Source: a virus
Virus record (IMG/VR): IMGVR_UViG_3300037042_002121
Location: 1 to 37,780 of that record
Reading direction: 5' to 3' (one strand)
DNA length: 37,780 nucleotides
Shown here: positions 20,836 through 29,830 of the stretch, piece by piece
Position numbering within the stretch: position 1 is the stretch's first letter
Layout: each line of letters starts with the position of its first letter
The notes under the pieces: generated by a model
Told to the model about the DNA's origin: nothing
What the model saw: the letters and a program-made list of their open reading frames with translations, nothing else
Database searches by the model: none
Position numbers and translations under genes: made by a program

Positions 20836-22127
20836 CAGCTTGCAAACGCGAGCAGGAAGTATGCGCCCGCTGCCGCAGTCGGCGTGCCCGTCGTCGAGGT
20901 GTATGGGCTCGACGCCGCGCTAATCGTAACCGTCGAGTAGCTGCGCTCGTCCTCGATGGTATCGCCCGGCAGTTCGGACACGTAGCCCGCCGGGATGATG
21001 AGGCAAGCGCCCTTGCCCTCTTGGCCCTGCAGCGGCAGGACCCAAGTGTATGTCGAGCCGAGCCGCAGCCAGTCGCGCAGGGTATTCCGGGCGAAGTTCG
21101 CGAACGTCAGAGAGACCGTCACCTGCGCAGACACGGCCTCGACGTCAGCCGCGCCGACGATGCTCGTCGTGGCAGAGCCGACGTTGTCGAGGCCAAGCGC
21201 GATGTTCGCCGACCATGACCGCAGCGTGGCGACGGTGCGCGCGCCCGTGCTCGTGTCACCGTAGACCGCCTCGCCCCACCGCTTGAGCGCGATGCCGTTG
21301 GCGAGGTTTGCAGGCGGGTCGAGCGCGACCGCGTTGACGTCGGTTTCTTTGAACAACGGCGCGAACGTGAACGCGAGTTCTGCCGTGCGCGTATCGTCGC
21401 CGCCGAAGTTCAGTGCGATTGCGTTCGGACGGCAACCCGTGGCGAGCACGTAGCGCGCGCGGTCACGGTAGCGCACCGCAAGCGACGTCGCACCGAGCGA
21501 CCCGATCTCAGGGTAAGCCACAGAGCAGACGCGCACGACGTCGCCAACCTGCGGCGCAGCCGAGAACGCAGGGCGCACCGTCACGCGATTCGTGCCGACG
21601 TTGACCGACTCGACGAGCGCAAACTCAGTCATGCGCGACGCGCCAACCCACGCGACAACGTCGCCCGGGTTAGCGTCGCCGATGTCGCCCGCGCCGACCT
21701 CATACACGGTCGCGCTCACTGCTGCCGTCACGGTCTGCGTCGTGTTCGCTGCCTTTGCGACGACGCCGAGCCCGCTGCCCAACAGCTCCTTGAGGCGCGT
21801 ACTGCCGAACGCGAGACCGCTCGCCGCCTCTGCCTTGAACGTCAAGCCGAACTCGCCAAGCTCGCGAATCGCAGGGTCGTCGCTCACGTCATAGGGCGCC
21901 TCGACTTCGGGCACCTGCCCCGCGCCAGATGTCGACACGCTCGGCACGTTGTAGAGCGGGATAGTCGCCGACTCTGCGACGCCCGAGCTGCTAGCCCGCG
22001 TCGGCTTGACGGCGTTGAACGTCAGCGCCGCAACGTCAACGGCTGCATAGTCCGTCGCGCTCGGGCTGCCCGTCGTCGTCTCAACCGCAATCGCAACGTC
22101 CTGCCCGCCGAGTCTACCTGCGCTCAT
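20835..22127 (-). CDS. major tail tube protein
   Basis: The start overlaps the upstream stop (ATGA), giving 430 residues beginning MSAGRLGGQDVAIAVETTTGS. Strand-rich sequence, a central AYPEIGSLGATSLAVRYRDRARYV region, TRTAELAFTFAPLF and the late SANIALGLDNVGSATTSIVG fit tail tube proteins of siphophages. Position right before the G/GT chaperones supports it. The length allows an extra surface domain. Confidence 0.75.
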   Translation of the reverse strand: MSAGRLGGQDVAIAVETTTGSPSATDYAAVDVAALTFNAVKPTRASSSGVAESATIPLYNVPSVSTSGAGQVPEVEAPYDVSDDPAIRELGEFGLTFKAEAASGLAFGSTRLKELLGSGLGVVAKAANTTQTVTAAVSATVYEVGAGDIGDANPGDVVAWVGASRMTEFALVESVNVGTNRVTVRPAFSAAPQVGDVVRVCSVAYPEIGSLGATSLAVRYRDRARYVLATGCRPNAIALNFGGDDTRTAELAFTFAPLFKETDVNAVALDPPANLANGIALKRWGEAVYGDTSTGARTVATLRSWSANIALGLDNVGSATTSIVGAADVEAVSAQVTVSLTFANFARNTLRDWLRLGSTYTWVLPLQGQEGKGACLIIPAGYVSELPGDTIEDERSYSTVTISAASSPYTSTTGTPTAAAGAYFLLAFAS

Positions 22128-22576
22128 ACTGTGACCCTCGCTGTGAGTGATACGCGCAGCACGCGCGCGAAGTCCTGTTGACCGTCTGCGAGCACCTCTG
22201 CGCCCGTGTCCGGTAGCACCGCAACGTCGTTGGCGTATGCGCCCCACACTGACGCAGGACGCAACGCGCGCATGATTGCGACCGCGTCCTCTCGCATCGC
22301 TGCCTCTGCGTCGGGCATCTCGCCGATGCGGTATAGAACCGTAACCTGCAGCGCATGCGCGACCTCGTCGAGCACGTCACCGAATACGAGCCCCGTATCA
22401 ACGGGCGGCCCTGCGCCGATGTACGTGCTGCGCTGCGCAGCAACCGTCACGAGCCCGAGCAAGTCAGCCTCGCTCGTGACGTTGTCGTATAACGCAAACC
22501 GAATGCCGGGCGCAGTCGTCGGCACGATGCCCGCAACCGCTGCGCCGAGCGCGTTGATGAGGTCCGGCAGGCTCAT
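22124..22576 (-). CDS. tail terminator-like protein
   Basis: The 150-residue protein begins MSLPDLINALGAAVAGIV and contains HALQVTVLYRIGEMPDAEAAMREDAVAIMRAL and a C-terminal strand FARVLRVSLTARVTV. The helix-strand order and size match tail terminator (lambda gpU-like) proteins, and its place between a gp10-like neck protein and the tail tube is the usual one. It overlaps both neighbours by four bases. Confidence 0.6.
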   Translation of the reverse strand: MSLPDLINALGAAVAGIVPTTAPGIRFALYDNVTSEADLLGLVTVAAQRSTYIGAGPPVDTGLVFGDVLDEVAHALQVTVLYRIGEMPDAEAAMREDAVAIMRALRPASVWGAYANDVAVLPDTGAEVLADGQQDFARVLRVSLTARVTV

Positions 22577-23232
22577 GCGATTCGCCCGCCTGTCTGGTCC
22601 TCAAGGTAAGCAAGCATCACGGCGGCAACGGCGAACCGCGCCTCGTTGATGTCGCCCGCCGACATGCCCATCCACGGTCGCCGCGCATTGACGCCCGCCG
22701 CATACTTGAGCGAGCCGCCCTGCACCTGCACAACTGCCGACGCGCGCTGCACTCGCACCACGCGCAACGAACGCGACAACTGCCCCGACAGGATCAAGTC
22801 AACCTCGACACTGCGTTGAGTCTCGCCAACGCGATTCGCAGCAGTCGACGCAAGGTTTAGACCCTTGCGGCTCTCTGCCTTGAACTGCCGATAGCCGCCC
22901 TCGTAGCGCCTGCCGATAAGCGCGCCGAGGTCGTAATGTTTCCACGATAGGAGATAGGTCGACTGACTCTTGCCGCGCGCCTTGTAGCGTCGCTTGCGGT
23001 AGAGCGGCACGCCGCCTTTCGGCTTGAGCCTGCGCGCCGTTTCGCTGCCGAGATACACGCTCAGAGGTTTCGTGCTGTAGCGTTTGTGTGGGCTGTCGTC
23101 GAGACCGCGCCCCTCGCGGAACGTGCGTTGCACGACCTGCGCCTTGCACACCTCGCCGATGGCGCGCATCACGGTCGCGTTGCTGATGCTACTAGGCCAG
23201 CGCCCCACGTTGACGGTCGCCTTGATTGCCAT
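22573..23232 (-). CDS. head-tail completion protein, gpG/HK97 gp10-like
   Basis: The 219-residue, basic protein has a Lys/Arg-rich middle and the sequence VDLILSGQLSRSLRVVRVQ... GVNARRPWMGMSAGDINE. This matches the LxxSGxLRxS...RPFLG pattern of virion morphogenesis (Mu gpG) and HK97 gp10-type proteins acting at the neck. It overlaps its neighbours by TGATG and ATGA. Confidence 0.6.
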   Translation of the reverse strand: MAIKATVNVGRWPSSISNATVMRAIGEVCKAQVVQRTFREGRGLDDSPHKRYSTKPLSVYLGSETARRLKPKGGVPLYRKRRYKARGKSQSTYLLSWKHYDLGALIGRRYEGGYRQFKAESRKGLNLASTAANRVGETQRSVEVDLILSGQLSRSLRVVRVQRASAVVQVQGGSLKYAAGVNARRPWMGMSAGDINEARFAVAAVMLAYLEDQTGGRIA

Positions 23233-24272
23233 CAGCGTTCGTCCGTCACGCGCACGCGCTGTACAGGAAACGGCGCGCCGTCGTCGATGTAGTCAATGGC
23301 GCTCTGCATCGCGTACGTGCTCGCGATGCTCGACAGCGCCGCAGACGAACGCGCGCCCGCGTCGGTCTCTCCACTGTCGACCTCGCCGTTGACGTTCAAG
23401 TCCTGCCAATCGATGAGCGCCAACTGCTGCTCGACCATGTCGACCGCGAGCCCGCGCAGATATGTTGCCTGCGCACTTAGGTCCGGGCCTGCAGAGAGTC
23501 GACCGTCAAGGATGCGCGCGGCTGTGAGGTACGCGTGCGCGTTAGCGAACGCACGCCCGGGCAATACGTCCTCAACACGCGGCGCGATACGCTTGCGCAC
23601 CATGCCGATCAACTCGTCGAGTGCTGCCTCACGCTGCGCCCGCCACGAACCTTGACCGCTCGGGCGCGCCTTGAGGTCGGGCACAACCTCAAGCAACTGC
23701 GCATCTGTGAGACCAGTGGCGAACGCCATTGCGACGACGTGCAACACGTCGCGGTCACGCAAGCACTGCAACGGCTCGACGTTGAACGCGTCGCGCGCCT
23801 CATAGTCGACCGTCCACCGAATGTTGCGCGTTGGCGTCGCAGGCAGGTCGACGCTCGGGATGAGCGCAGTGCGCTGCAACCAGTGCAGGTTGGCAGGGTT
23901 GACGCCGAGCGCGACGGGATGCGGCACAGGCTCTGCGAGTTCAAGCGTGCCCGTGATGCCGTCGTCGCTCACGATGCGCACGACGCGCAACGACGCGCCG
24001 ACAAGCCCGATGCTCTGCAGCACAGCCGCCGCAGGTTGGTCGCCGCTGATTGCTGTGGTTGGCGAACCGCTCGCGCCCCACGTAGCAGTCAGCGTGCGAC
24101 GGTCTGCGCTGATTGCCGTGATGCTGTCGACCTGTCGCGACAGCGTGAGCGGGTACGACACCGCGCCCGCAGGCCAGTCGACCGCAAGCAATGGGTTCGC
24201 CGCGAGCAGACCGTCCGCGTTCGTCCAATGGAACACGTGCGCGAGACCGATGGCGAGTTTGCGTGCGGGCAT
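23232..24272 (-). CDS. head-tail connector region protein, unassigned
   Basis: The 346-residue product begins MPARKLAIGLAHVFHWTNADGLL. The first 170 residues are beta-rich (RTLTATWGASGSP). The rest is helical, with DLNVNGEVDSGETD at about 305-318, an acidic loop like a calcium site. Its position between the MuF-like protein and the neck proteins suggests a connector or adaptor. It has no Shine-Dalgarno; a candidate leaderless promoter lies directly upstream. Confidence 0.6.
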   Translation of the reverse strand: MPARKLAIGLAHVFHWTNADGLLAANPLLAVDWPAGAVSYPLTLSRQVDSITAISADRRTLTATWGASGSPTTAISGDQPAAAVLQSIGLVGASLRVVRIVSDDGITGTLELAEPVPHPVALGVNPANLHWLQRTALIPSVDLPATPTRNIRWTVDYEARDAFNVEPLQCLRDRDVLHVVAMAFATGLTDAQLLEVVPDLKARPSGQGSWRAQREAALDELIGMVRKRIAPRVEDVLPGRAFANAHAYLTAARILDGRLSAGPDLSAQATYLRGLAVDMVEQQLALIDWQDLNVNGEVDSGETDAGARSSAALSSIASTYAMQSAIDYIDDGAPFPVQRVRVTDER

Positions 24273-24289
24273 GCGCAGACGCTACCACA
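24273..24289 (-). promoter_or_regulatory. candidate leaderless late promoter before neck gene
   Basis: ATGTGG-TAGCGT-CTGCGC is followed at once by ATG. It is almost identical (one change) to the element before the portal gene, TAGCGT being a TANNNT -10 box seven bases from the A of the ATG. The 32-base spacer holds nothing else. Confidence 0.55.
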
Positions 24290-24304
24290 TGCGCGCGTGA
24301 AACG

Positions 24305-25144
24305 TTACCCGCGCGCCGCCGCGTTCGCTTGTCGCACCGTCGCCTCAGTCGCTTCCTTGTAGCCCCACCGCGCCGCCACGCTGAACGGCACGGCGAGCCA
24401 ACTGTGACGGCAGTTGTACCCGCCGCCACTGTCGAGAGGATGCGGCAACCCTGAGACGTCGTTGTCGAGCTTGGCGGCAAGCTCGCGAGAGAACCAGTGG
24501 TCGACGCAGACCTCGCAGAACGGTCGCGTTAGCCCGTCGTCGGGCCCGCCGTATGCGTAGCCCACTGCGCTCGGCGCCTCGTCTGCCCACGCGTTGCCGA
24601 CTGCGCGCGCATAGACCGCAGTCTGTGTGCGCGCCTCAGTTGCCGCGCGCTCAAGCGACACGCCGAGACGTTCGCTCAATCGCGCTGACAACTCTGTGAG
24701 CGTGTCGAGCCTGTAGCCCTCGCGCAGTAGCGGCATCAGCTCAGTCGCAGTCGACAGGCCGATGCCGCGGAACGCGTCACGCGCGTCTCGTCGCGCTGCG
24801 TCGATGACGGCTGCGAGTGCCTCGACATCGACTGCAGAATCAGGGTCTAGCCCCACGCTGCGCAGATATGCAGGCGTCGCGCGCTCGATGTCGTCGAGCC
24901 CGTCGAGCCACTCGTCTTGCACTTCGCCCGTGAGTTCGCGCACCGCCGCTGCAACCTCGTCGAGTTGCGTGGCCAAGATGCCCTCGCGCCAATCGCCGCC
25001 GCCCTCTCTGTCAAGCAGGTCAAGCAGCGCGTCGCGCAGTTCGTCGCGTAGCGCCATGAGCGCAGACGCAGTGCGCGAGCCAACGCGGTCGAGGTCTGCC
25101 TGCCTGCGTCGCAGTGCGGCGCGTATGTCGGCAGGCAGACCCAC
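24305..25144 (-). CDS. MuF-like minor head protein
   Basis: A GTG start gives 279 residues: a helical N-terminal two thirds (many Arg/Asp/Leu heptads) and a C-terminal MuF-type domain. The domain reads GYAYGGPDDGLTRPFCEVCVDHW, then LPHPLDSGGGYNCRHSWLAV (about 195-262). The RPFC...GGGYNCRH pattern with conserved Cys and His is diagnostic of SPP1 gp7/Mu gpF-type minor capsid proteins, which enter the prohead with the portal. It normally follows the portal; here the protease and capsid genes lie between. Confidence 0.75.
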   Translation of the reverse strand: MGLPADIRAALRRRQADLDRVGSRTASALMALRDELRDALLDLLDREGGGDWREGILATQLDEVAAAVRELTGEVQDEWLDGLDDIERATPAYLRSVGLDPDSAVDVEALAAVIDAARRDARDAFRGIGLSTATELMPLLREGYRLDTLTELSARLSERLGVSLERAATEARTQTAVYARAVGNAWADEAPSAVGYAYGGPDDGLTRPFCEVCVDHWFSRELAAKLDNDVSGLPHPLDSGGGYNCRHSWLAVPFSVAARWGYKEATEATVRQANAAARG

Positions 25145-25147
25145 GCG

Positions 25148-25399
25148 TCAGACCTTGCGCCGTCGCGCTTTCGGTTGAGGCTCGACGACTGCCGCAGCGG
25201 GCAGCGTGTCGCCGTCGCTCGTGAGCGCGTCGATGATTTCGACGACGTCAGGCGGTGCCACGTAGTCGAGCAGGACCGCGTCCGCGCCGAGGTCGCGCTG
25301 CGCCGACAACCACTGCTCGCGCGTCATGTCGACGACAACGGGCGCGTTGTACCAGCCGAGCCGTGGCAGCGGTCGCAAGAGCTGAACGCGGGCACTCAT
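25148..25399 (-). CDS. small head-region protein
   Basis: The 83-residue product begins MSARVQLLRPLPRLGWYNAPVVVDM and ends with a basic tail (QPKARRRKV). It is coupled to the capsid gene by TGATG. It may be a head completion component by position; no family is recognised. Confidence 0.55.
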   Translation of the reverse strand: MSARVQLLRPLPRLGWYNAPVVVDMTREQWLSAQRDLGADAVLLDYVAPPDVVEIIDALTSDGDTLPAAAVVEPQPKARRRKV

Positions 25400-26469
25400 C
25401 AGGCGACGACCGCCGTGACCAAGTAACCGAGATTCGCGTCAAGCACGATCTCGTCGCTGTAGACCTCGCCCGCGACAATCATGCCGACGGCCTGCGGCGG
25501 CGCGGTCTCGTGGCTGCGCACCGAAATGGGCAGCGCGATTCCGTCCATGCTCAGACCCTGCCCGCTCAGACCGTCCTCGACGATGAGCAGACCCGCGACC
25601 GCGCGCGCCATGATGTCGCCGCCCGTGCCCGCCGCCATGTCTGCGCCCTCAAGCGAGCCGCACCACACCGACTTGCCCCACACATAGGCCGACGTCAGCG
25701 CAGCACCGGGCGCAGAGGTCTGCGCCTTAGCGTTGCCGATGATGAGGTTCAAGCCCAACTGCGTGCGGACCATGTCGATGATGAAAGCGTCATTGGCGAT
25801 GCTGCGCTGAATCGCCGCAACGCCCGTCGTCGCCGCACCGCCCGGGGCGATGATGCCCTTGGCAACGAGCGAAGAGCAGAACGCGTCCGCGACCTCGCGG
25901 CCCATGATGAGCGTGTCAGGGTTGCGGCCGTAACCCTGCTCGCGCGCGATGATCTTGAGCGCGTTCAAGTCCTCCATCGGCGTCGCAGACACGGTCACGT
26001 TCCACTGCGAGCCAGTGCCGGGAACAGCGGCGAGCGCCGCGTTGCTCCAGTTGCCCGTGCCGAAGAACAGGCCCGCCGCACGCGCCTCCATATCGAGCGC
26101 GAGCTTGGTCCCGAGCGCGCGCGCCTGCCGCTGCTCAAGCGGGGTCGGGAACTGCGACCGCTGCATCAGCTTCTGCGGGATGATTTCGCTGGCGAGCTTG
26201 TACTCAACGCACTCGTAGTTGACCGTGGTTGGGCTGCCCATAGCAGCGCGCGGGTAGTCAGCGCCGAGGGCCGTCTGCACGACCTGCGGGCTGCCCATGT
26301 ACGACGTGCTCGACTCGACGAACACGGTGCCCTTGAACGCGCTGGGCGCGACGGGCTGAATGGGCAGACGCGGGAACACGAGACCCGCGAGAGACTGCGC
26401 CGCACCGATGGCCGCACCGGACAGGAGCGGGCTGATTGGCGCGAGCTGCGAGAGGGATTGTGCGCTCAT
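25399..26469 (-). CDS. major capsid protein
   Basis: The 356-residue protein begins MSAQSLSQLAPISPLLSGAAIG. Strong features are YECVEYKLASEIIPQKL (E-loop/N-arm type), LEQRQARALGTKLALDMEARAAGLFFGTGNW (spine-helix type), NPDTLIMGREVADAF, YVWGKSVWCGS and VGMIVAGEVYSDEIVLDANLGYLVTAV near the end, as in HK97-fold capsid proteins of phages with a separate decoration protein. A good AGGAG precedes the ATG. Position between decoration protein and connector genes supports it. Confidence 0.8.
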   Translation of the reverse strand: MSAQSLSQLAPISPLLSGAAIGAAQSLAGLVFPRLPIQPVAPSAFKGTVFVESSTSYMGSPQVVQTALGADYPRAAMGSPTTVNYECVEYKLASEIIPQKLMQRSQFPTPLEQRQARALGTKLALDMEARAAGLFFGTGNWSNAALAAVPGTGSQWNVTVSATPMEDLNALKIIAREQGYGRNPDTLIMGREVADAFCSSLVAKGIIAPGGAATTGVAAIQRSIANDAFIIDMVRTQLGLNLIIGNAKAQTSAPGAALTSAYVWGKSVWCGSLEGADMAAGTGGDIMARAVAGLLIVEDGLSGQGLSMDGIALPISVRSHETAPPQAVGMIVAGEVYSDEIVLDANLGYLVTAVVA

Positions 26470-26486
26470 TGTGTGTTGCTCCTAGC

Positions 26487-26897
26487 TCAGAGGGCTCGGC
26501 TCAGGCCGAGGTGAATGATGCATTCCTCGTTGTTGTTCGACGAACCATCAGCGTCCTTGCCGCTGATGAATCGCCCGACCGTCGTGTCGCCCGCAATGGC
26601 GGCAGCGACCTTGCCCGCAGCCTCAGTCGTCACGAGCGCGCCCGGCGTGAGCGAACCTGCGGCGATGGCGAACGAGCAGATGCCGTCAATCTGCACGTCA
26701 ATCAGGTCGCCCGCGACACCGCTCGACAGGGCGACGCCGATGTTGTTGTGACCCGTCGCCGTGAGCGGGTCGGTCGACTGCACGACGACAGGGATGCCGC
26801 CGCTGAACGCGCCCGACGTGCGCACGATGCGCCCACGCGTCACCGAGGCGGTGAGCTTGGCGGTGATGACGTTGCCTTGACCGTGGATCGAAGCCAT
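26487..26897 (-). CDS. head decoration protein (DUF2190-like)
   Basis: The 136-residue, Gly/Ala/Thr-rich beta protein begins MASIHGQGNVITAKLTASVTRGRIV. It contains NNIGVALSSGVAGDLIDVQIDGI and GALVTTEAAGKVAAAIAGD, repeats typical of small decoration or stabilisation proteins. It sits between the protease/scaffold and the major capsid protein, the lambda D position. Confidence 0.7.
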   Translation of the reverse strand: MASIHGQGNVITAKLTASVTRGRIVRTSGAFSGGIPVVVQSTDPLTATGHNNIGVALSSGVAGDLIDVQIDGICSFAIAAGSLTPGALVTTEAAGKVAAAIAGDTTVGRFISGKDADGSSNNNEECIIHLGLSRAL

Positions 26898-26900
26898 TGC

Positions 26901-27284
26901 TCAAGCCCCCTTGACGGCGCGGAATCGCGCCAACAGTTGATTAGCCCGCTCGACCTCGATGGCGCGCGGGTCGTTGTTGCGCTCGATGTCAGCCGTGACG
27001 CCGTGCCCCGTGGCGATTCCGACCTGCGCCATGACGGGCAGGTCCGCGAGCATCGCCCGGACCTCGTCGACGCCGAGCCGCTCAGCGCGCGCGACCCACG
27101 CATCGCGCGAGCCCTGCGCGATACGGGTCTCCGCAATCGCATGCTCGACCACGGCAGCGGCGTCGCGTCGCACGATGTCGGCGCGAGCCGCATCAAGCTG
27201 CGCGCGCACCGCGTCCAACTCACTCCGCAGCGCATCGACCTGCGCCGCATCGACGGTCTGCGCCGTCGTGTTCTGCTCGCTCAT
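26901..27284 (-). CDS. nested scaffold protein (internal start in protease gene)
   Basis: An in-frame ATG at codon 376 of the protease gene has GGAGG eight bases upstream and would give a 127-residue protein, MSEQNTTAQTVDAAQVDAL onward. It has a long coiled coil (LRSELDAVRAQLDAARADIV). This is the lambda C/Nu3 arrangement, where the scaffold is the C-terminal part of the protease made from its own start. A second ATG five codons earlier is an alternative with poorer spacing. Confidence 0.6.
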   Translation of the reverse strand: MSEQNTTAQTVDAAQVDALRSELDAVRAQLDAARADIVRRDAAAVVEHAIAETRIAQGSRDAWVARAERLGVDEVRAMLADLPVMAQVGIATGHGVTADIERNNDPRAIEVERANQLLARFRAVKGA

Positions 27285-28409
27285 GTCGAGCGCCTCCATG
27301 TCTCCGCCAAGTGTAGACGCCGAGGCCGAGGCGGTTCGGACCTTGCGCATGTAAGTTGCGGGCATTGACCCGCCGAGGAAAAGCCAGTCGTCGTCATCGC
27401 TCGCAATGCGGTCAGCCATGCCGCGCGCAACTGCGTCGTCTGCGCTGAACGTCGAGCCACCGCCAAGCGCATCGGCAGGCACGCCACGGTCACCCGCAAT
27501 GTCGTCGAGCATGACCTGCGCGAGCTTGTCAACGCGCGCCTGCAGTGCCGCCATGTATTCGTTGTCGCCGAGCTGCTGCCGCTTGCGCGGTGTCTGCGAA
27601 CTCACAACCTCAACAACGTCGTCGTCATTCTCTGCGAGCGTCAGCACGACGCCCACGCTACCGACCTGCGCGAGAGGCGACAGCACAATCTCGTCGGCTG
27701 CAGACGCAACCCACAGCGCAGCCGAGCACGCCATGCCGCTCACATACGCGACGACGTAGATGCCCTTGCTCTGCGCCTGCGCAATCGCGCGACGCGTCTC
27801 GCGCACGCCTGCAACGTAACCGCCCGGAGAGTCGACCTGCAGCACGACGACGGGCTCGCCTTGCAACGCCGCCGCGCGCAGTTCTAGACGCGCTGCGTGG
27901 TAGTCGTAGGGATAGAGACCGCCCTCAAGATGCACGACGCCCACGGCGCCCGGCAGGGCTGCGCGCGCAGACCGCTCGCGCGACAACTGCGCAACGAACG
28001 ACGGTTCAACTGCGAGCGCCGCAACGCCTGCAGACGTGCGCGCCTCTTGCTCGTCGTCCATTTCCTCAGACCTCCGCTCTGCCCATGTATCGCGCAACTG
28101 CTCGACCCACTTGCGCCCGGGGTCTCCGCCCCACAGTAACCACGCAACGTAGCCCGGCGACTCTTCGCCTGCGCGGTCATCTTCGCCGCGCTCAAAGTCG
28201 CTCTCGTGTCGCGCGAACCATGCTGGCGCCTCGACGGTCGCCCACTCTTCGCTCTGCGGCTCGCCCGATGCAATCGAGTTCGCGCGGCGCACGGTCTCAG
28301 GCTTGAGCCCGGCGCCGCTCTTGCCCGCATCGTGCAACTCGACACCCTTGCGCGCAGCGTCGCGCACTGCGTCGGGCGGCGTGAGTTCGGCTTGCGTCAG
28401 CAGCGGCAT
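26901..28409 (-). CDS. S49 prohead protease with N-terminal extra domain and C-terminal scaffold
   Basis: The 502 residues form three parts. Residues 1-110 are a separate domain ending AWLLWGGDPGRKW, a motif found in other phage proteins next to head genes and here fused to the protease. Residues 150-340 are an S49/SppA-like domain with VVVLQVDSPGGYV, YVSGMACSAALWVASAADEIVLSP (nucleophile probably Ser229) and a likely Lys276. Residues 375-502 are a coiled-coil scaffold. It would process the prohead and drive assembly. The portal stop overlaps its ATG (TAATG). Confidence 0.8.
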   Translation of the reverse strand: MPLLTQAELTPPDAVRDAARKGVELHDAGKSGAGLKPETVRRANSIASGEPQSEEWATVEAPAWFARHESDFERGEDDRAGEESPGYVAWLLWGGDPGRKWVEQLRDTWAERRSEEMDDEQEARTSAGVAALAVEPSFVAQLSRERSARAALPGAVGVVHLEGGLYPYDYHAARLELRAAALQGEPVVVLQVDSPGGYVAGVRETRRAIAQAQSKGIYVVAYVSGMACSAALWVASAADEIVLSPLAQVGSVGVVLTLAENDDDVVEVVSSQTPRKRQQLGDNEYMAALQARVDKLAQVMLDDIAGDRGVPADALGGGSTFSADDAVARGMADRIASDDDDWLFLGGSMPATYMRKVRTASASASTLGGDMEALDMSEQNTTAQTVDAAQVDALRSELDAVRAQLDAARADIVRRDAAAVVEHAIAETRIAQGSRDAWVARAERLGVDEVRAMLADLPVMAQVGIATGHGVTADIERNNDPRAIEVERANQLLARFRAVKGA

Positions 28410-29788
28410 TAGAGACCTCCCGGCAGCGCGCTTGCGCGCTCAACCTGCGCGACCGTACCAGCGACACGCGCACGCTCGCCGCGTGACTCTGCAGCCGCAG
28501 TCGGCGCGGGCAGCTCAAGCGCCGCACGCATCGCGCGCTCGTCGTCTGCGCTTGGCGTGAGCACGCCGTTCGACAGGAGCGACACGACATCAGCGACGCG
28601 CTCAACCCACAGTGGCGAGCGAATGCCCGCATACGTGAGGCGCGGCAAGTCGCGCAGCGGCAGCGGCCCCACGTTCAGCGCGACAATCTGGCGCACGTAA
28701 CCTGCGAGCCCCTCTGCAACCCATTGGCAGAGGTCGCCCGCGAGCTGCGCAGCGAGTTCGGCGTGCACCTGCGCGGTCGCGTATGCGCCCGAAGATGACG
28801 CGCTGCCGACGGTCAAGTGCTGCACGTAGAACGCTTGGAAGATTTGCCGTTCAAGGTCGCTGATTACCGCGTTCGTTGGATAGGCGGCATCGGGCCTGCC
28901 CTCCCAGTCAAGCGTTGCCCACGAGGGCAGAATCAACGCCGCCTCTTCGTGCGCAGTCCACTTGCGCAGCACGCCAAGCAGTTCGTCGCGCGCGGTCGCA
29001 ATGTCTGCAGGGCTCGGCGTCGTGCCAAGCTCGCGCCCGTATGCCTCTGCGTTGATTGTCACAGTGGGCGTCGGGCTTGCAGTGCGCGCCATCATCACGG
29101 CCCGCAGCCGCATGGTCTGGTCGTAGTCACGCGCGAGAGGTTCGACGTGCCGCATGATGCCGAGACCCTCGACGCCATACGCAGGCGACGGATAGGTCAA
29201 GTGCACAAGCCGCTCATAGGGCAAGCGCACCGAGCCGACAGACGACAGGCCGCCCGGTTGCCTGCGCCACTGGTCGACAGCGACGAGTCTGCCCGCGTTG
29301 TCGTAGACCCATTGGCGCACGCTTGATTGGTCGCGCGGTTCAAGGTCGACGTAGGTCGTGCCCTCGTATGGATACGCGACCATTTCGGCAAGGCTGAACC
29401 CGAGCAACGCGCCGCGCAGCAAGTCGCGCAAGCGTGACTCCCACGACGGCAGCGACACCACGCGCCCGTCCCATTCGATTACGGGCGCAGAGTAGCCGCC
29501 GAGCCCGAGCGCGCGCCGCACGACGTCTGCCGCTGCCGCCGACGCATCGGAGTCGGGCGCAGGCTGCACGTCCCACGTCGCCGCAGTCGCGAGACCCGAC
29601 AACGCTTGCCAGCCCACGCGCACGGGCGCGAGACGTTCAGCGCGTGAGTAATCGGCGATGCGCTGCGAGAGCGCAATCAGCCGTTTGTTCTGCTCGCCAT
29701 CGTTGACGGGCAGCGACGGCGTGCCGATGCCCTGCCCGTCGATAGGGTCTGGCGCGGTGTAGTTCTGCACTCGCACGGAAAGCGGCAT
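28409..29788 (-). CDS. portal protein
   Basis: The 459-residue protein resembles the DUF935 (Mu gp29-like) portal group. It has RVGWQALSGLATAATWDVQP, LRGALLGFSLAEMVAYPYEG, PLARDYDQTMRLRAVMMAR, then QIFQAFYVQHLTVGSASSSG (about 335) and a C-terminal helical part with SPLWVERVADVVSLLSNGVL. It forms the DNA entry ring at the head vertex. The ATG has no Shine-Dalgarno and is preceded at six bases by TAGCGT. Confidence 0.8.
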   Translation of the reverse strand: MPLSVRVQNYTAPDPIDGQGIGTPSLPVNDGEQNKRLIALSQRIADYSRAERLAPVRVGWQALSGLATAATWDVQPAPDSDASAAAADVVRRALGLGGYSAPVIEWDGRVVSLPSWESRLRDLLRGALLGFSLAEMVAYPYEGTTYVDLEPRDQSSVRQWVYDNAGRLVAVDQWRRQPGGLSSVGSVRLPYERLVHLTYPSPAYGVEGLGIMRHVEPLARDYDQTMRLRAVMMARTASPTPTVTINAEAYGRELGTTPSPADIATARDELLGVLRKWTAHEEAALILPSWATLDWEGRPDAAYPTNAVISDLERQIFQAFYVQHLTVGSASSSGAYATAQVHAELAAQLAGDLCQWVAEGLAGYVRQIVALNVGPLPLRDLPRLTYAGIRSPLWVERVADVVSLLSNGVLTPSADDERAMRAALELPAPTAAAESRGERARVAGTVAQVERASALPGGL

Positions 29789-29805
29789 GGGCAGACGCTA
29801 CCACA
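29789..29805 (-). promoter_or_regulatory. candidate leaderless late promoter before the portal
   Basis: ATGTGG-TAGCGT-CTGCCC leads straight into the portal ATG. The 19 bases from ATGTGG to the start are almost the same as before the neck gene at 24272 and share TGTGGTA..GTC with the M15 peptidase start. Confidence 0.55.
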
Positions 29806-29830
29806 TGCGCGAGCAGAACTGCACACCACG

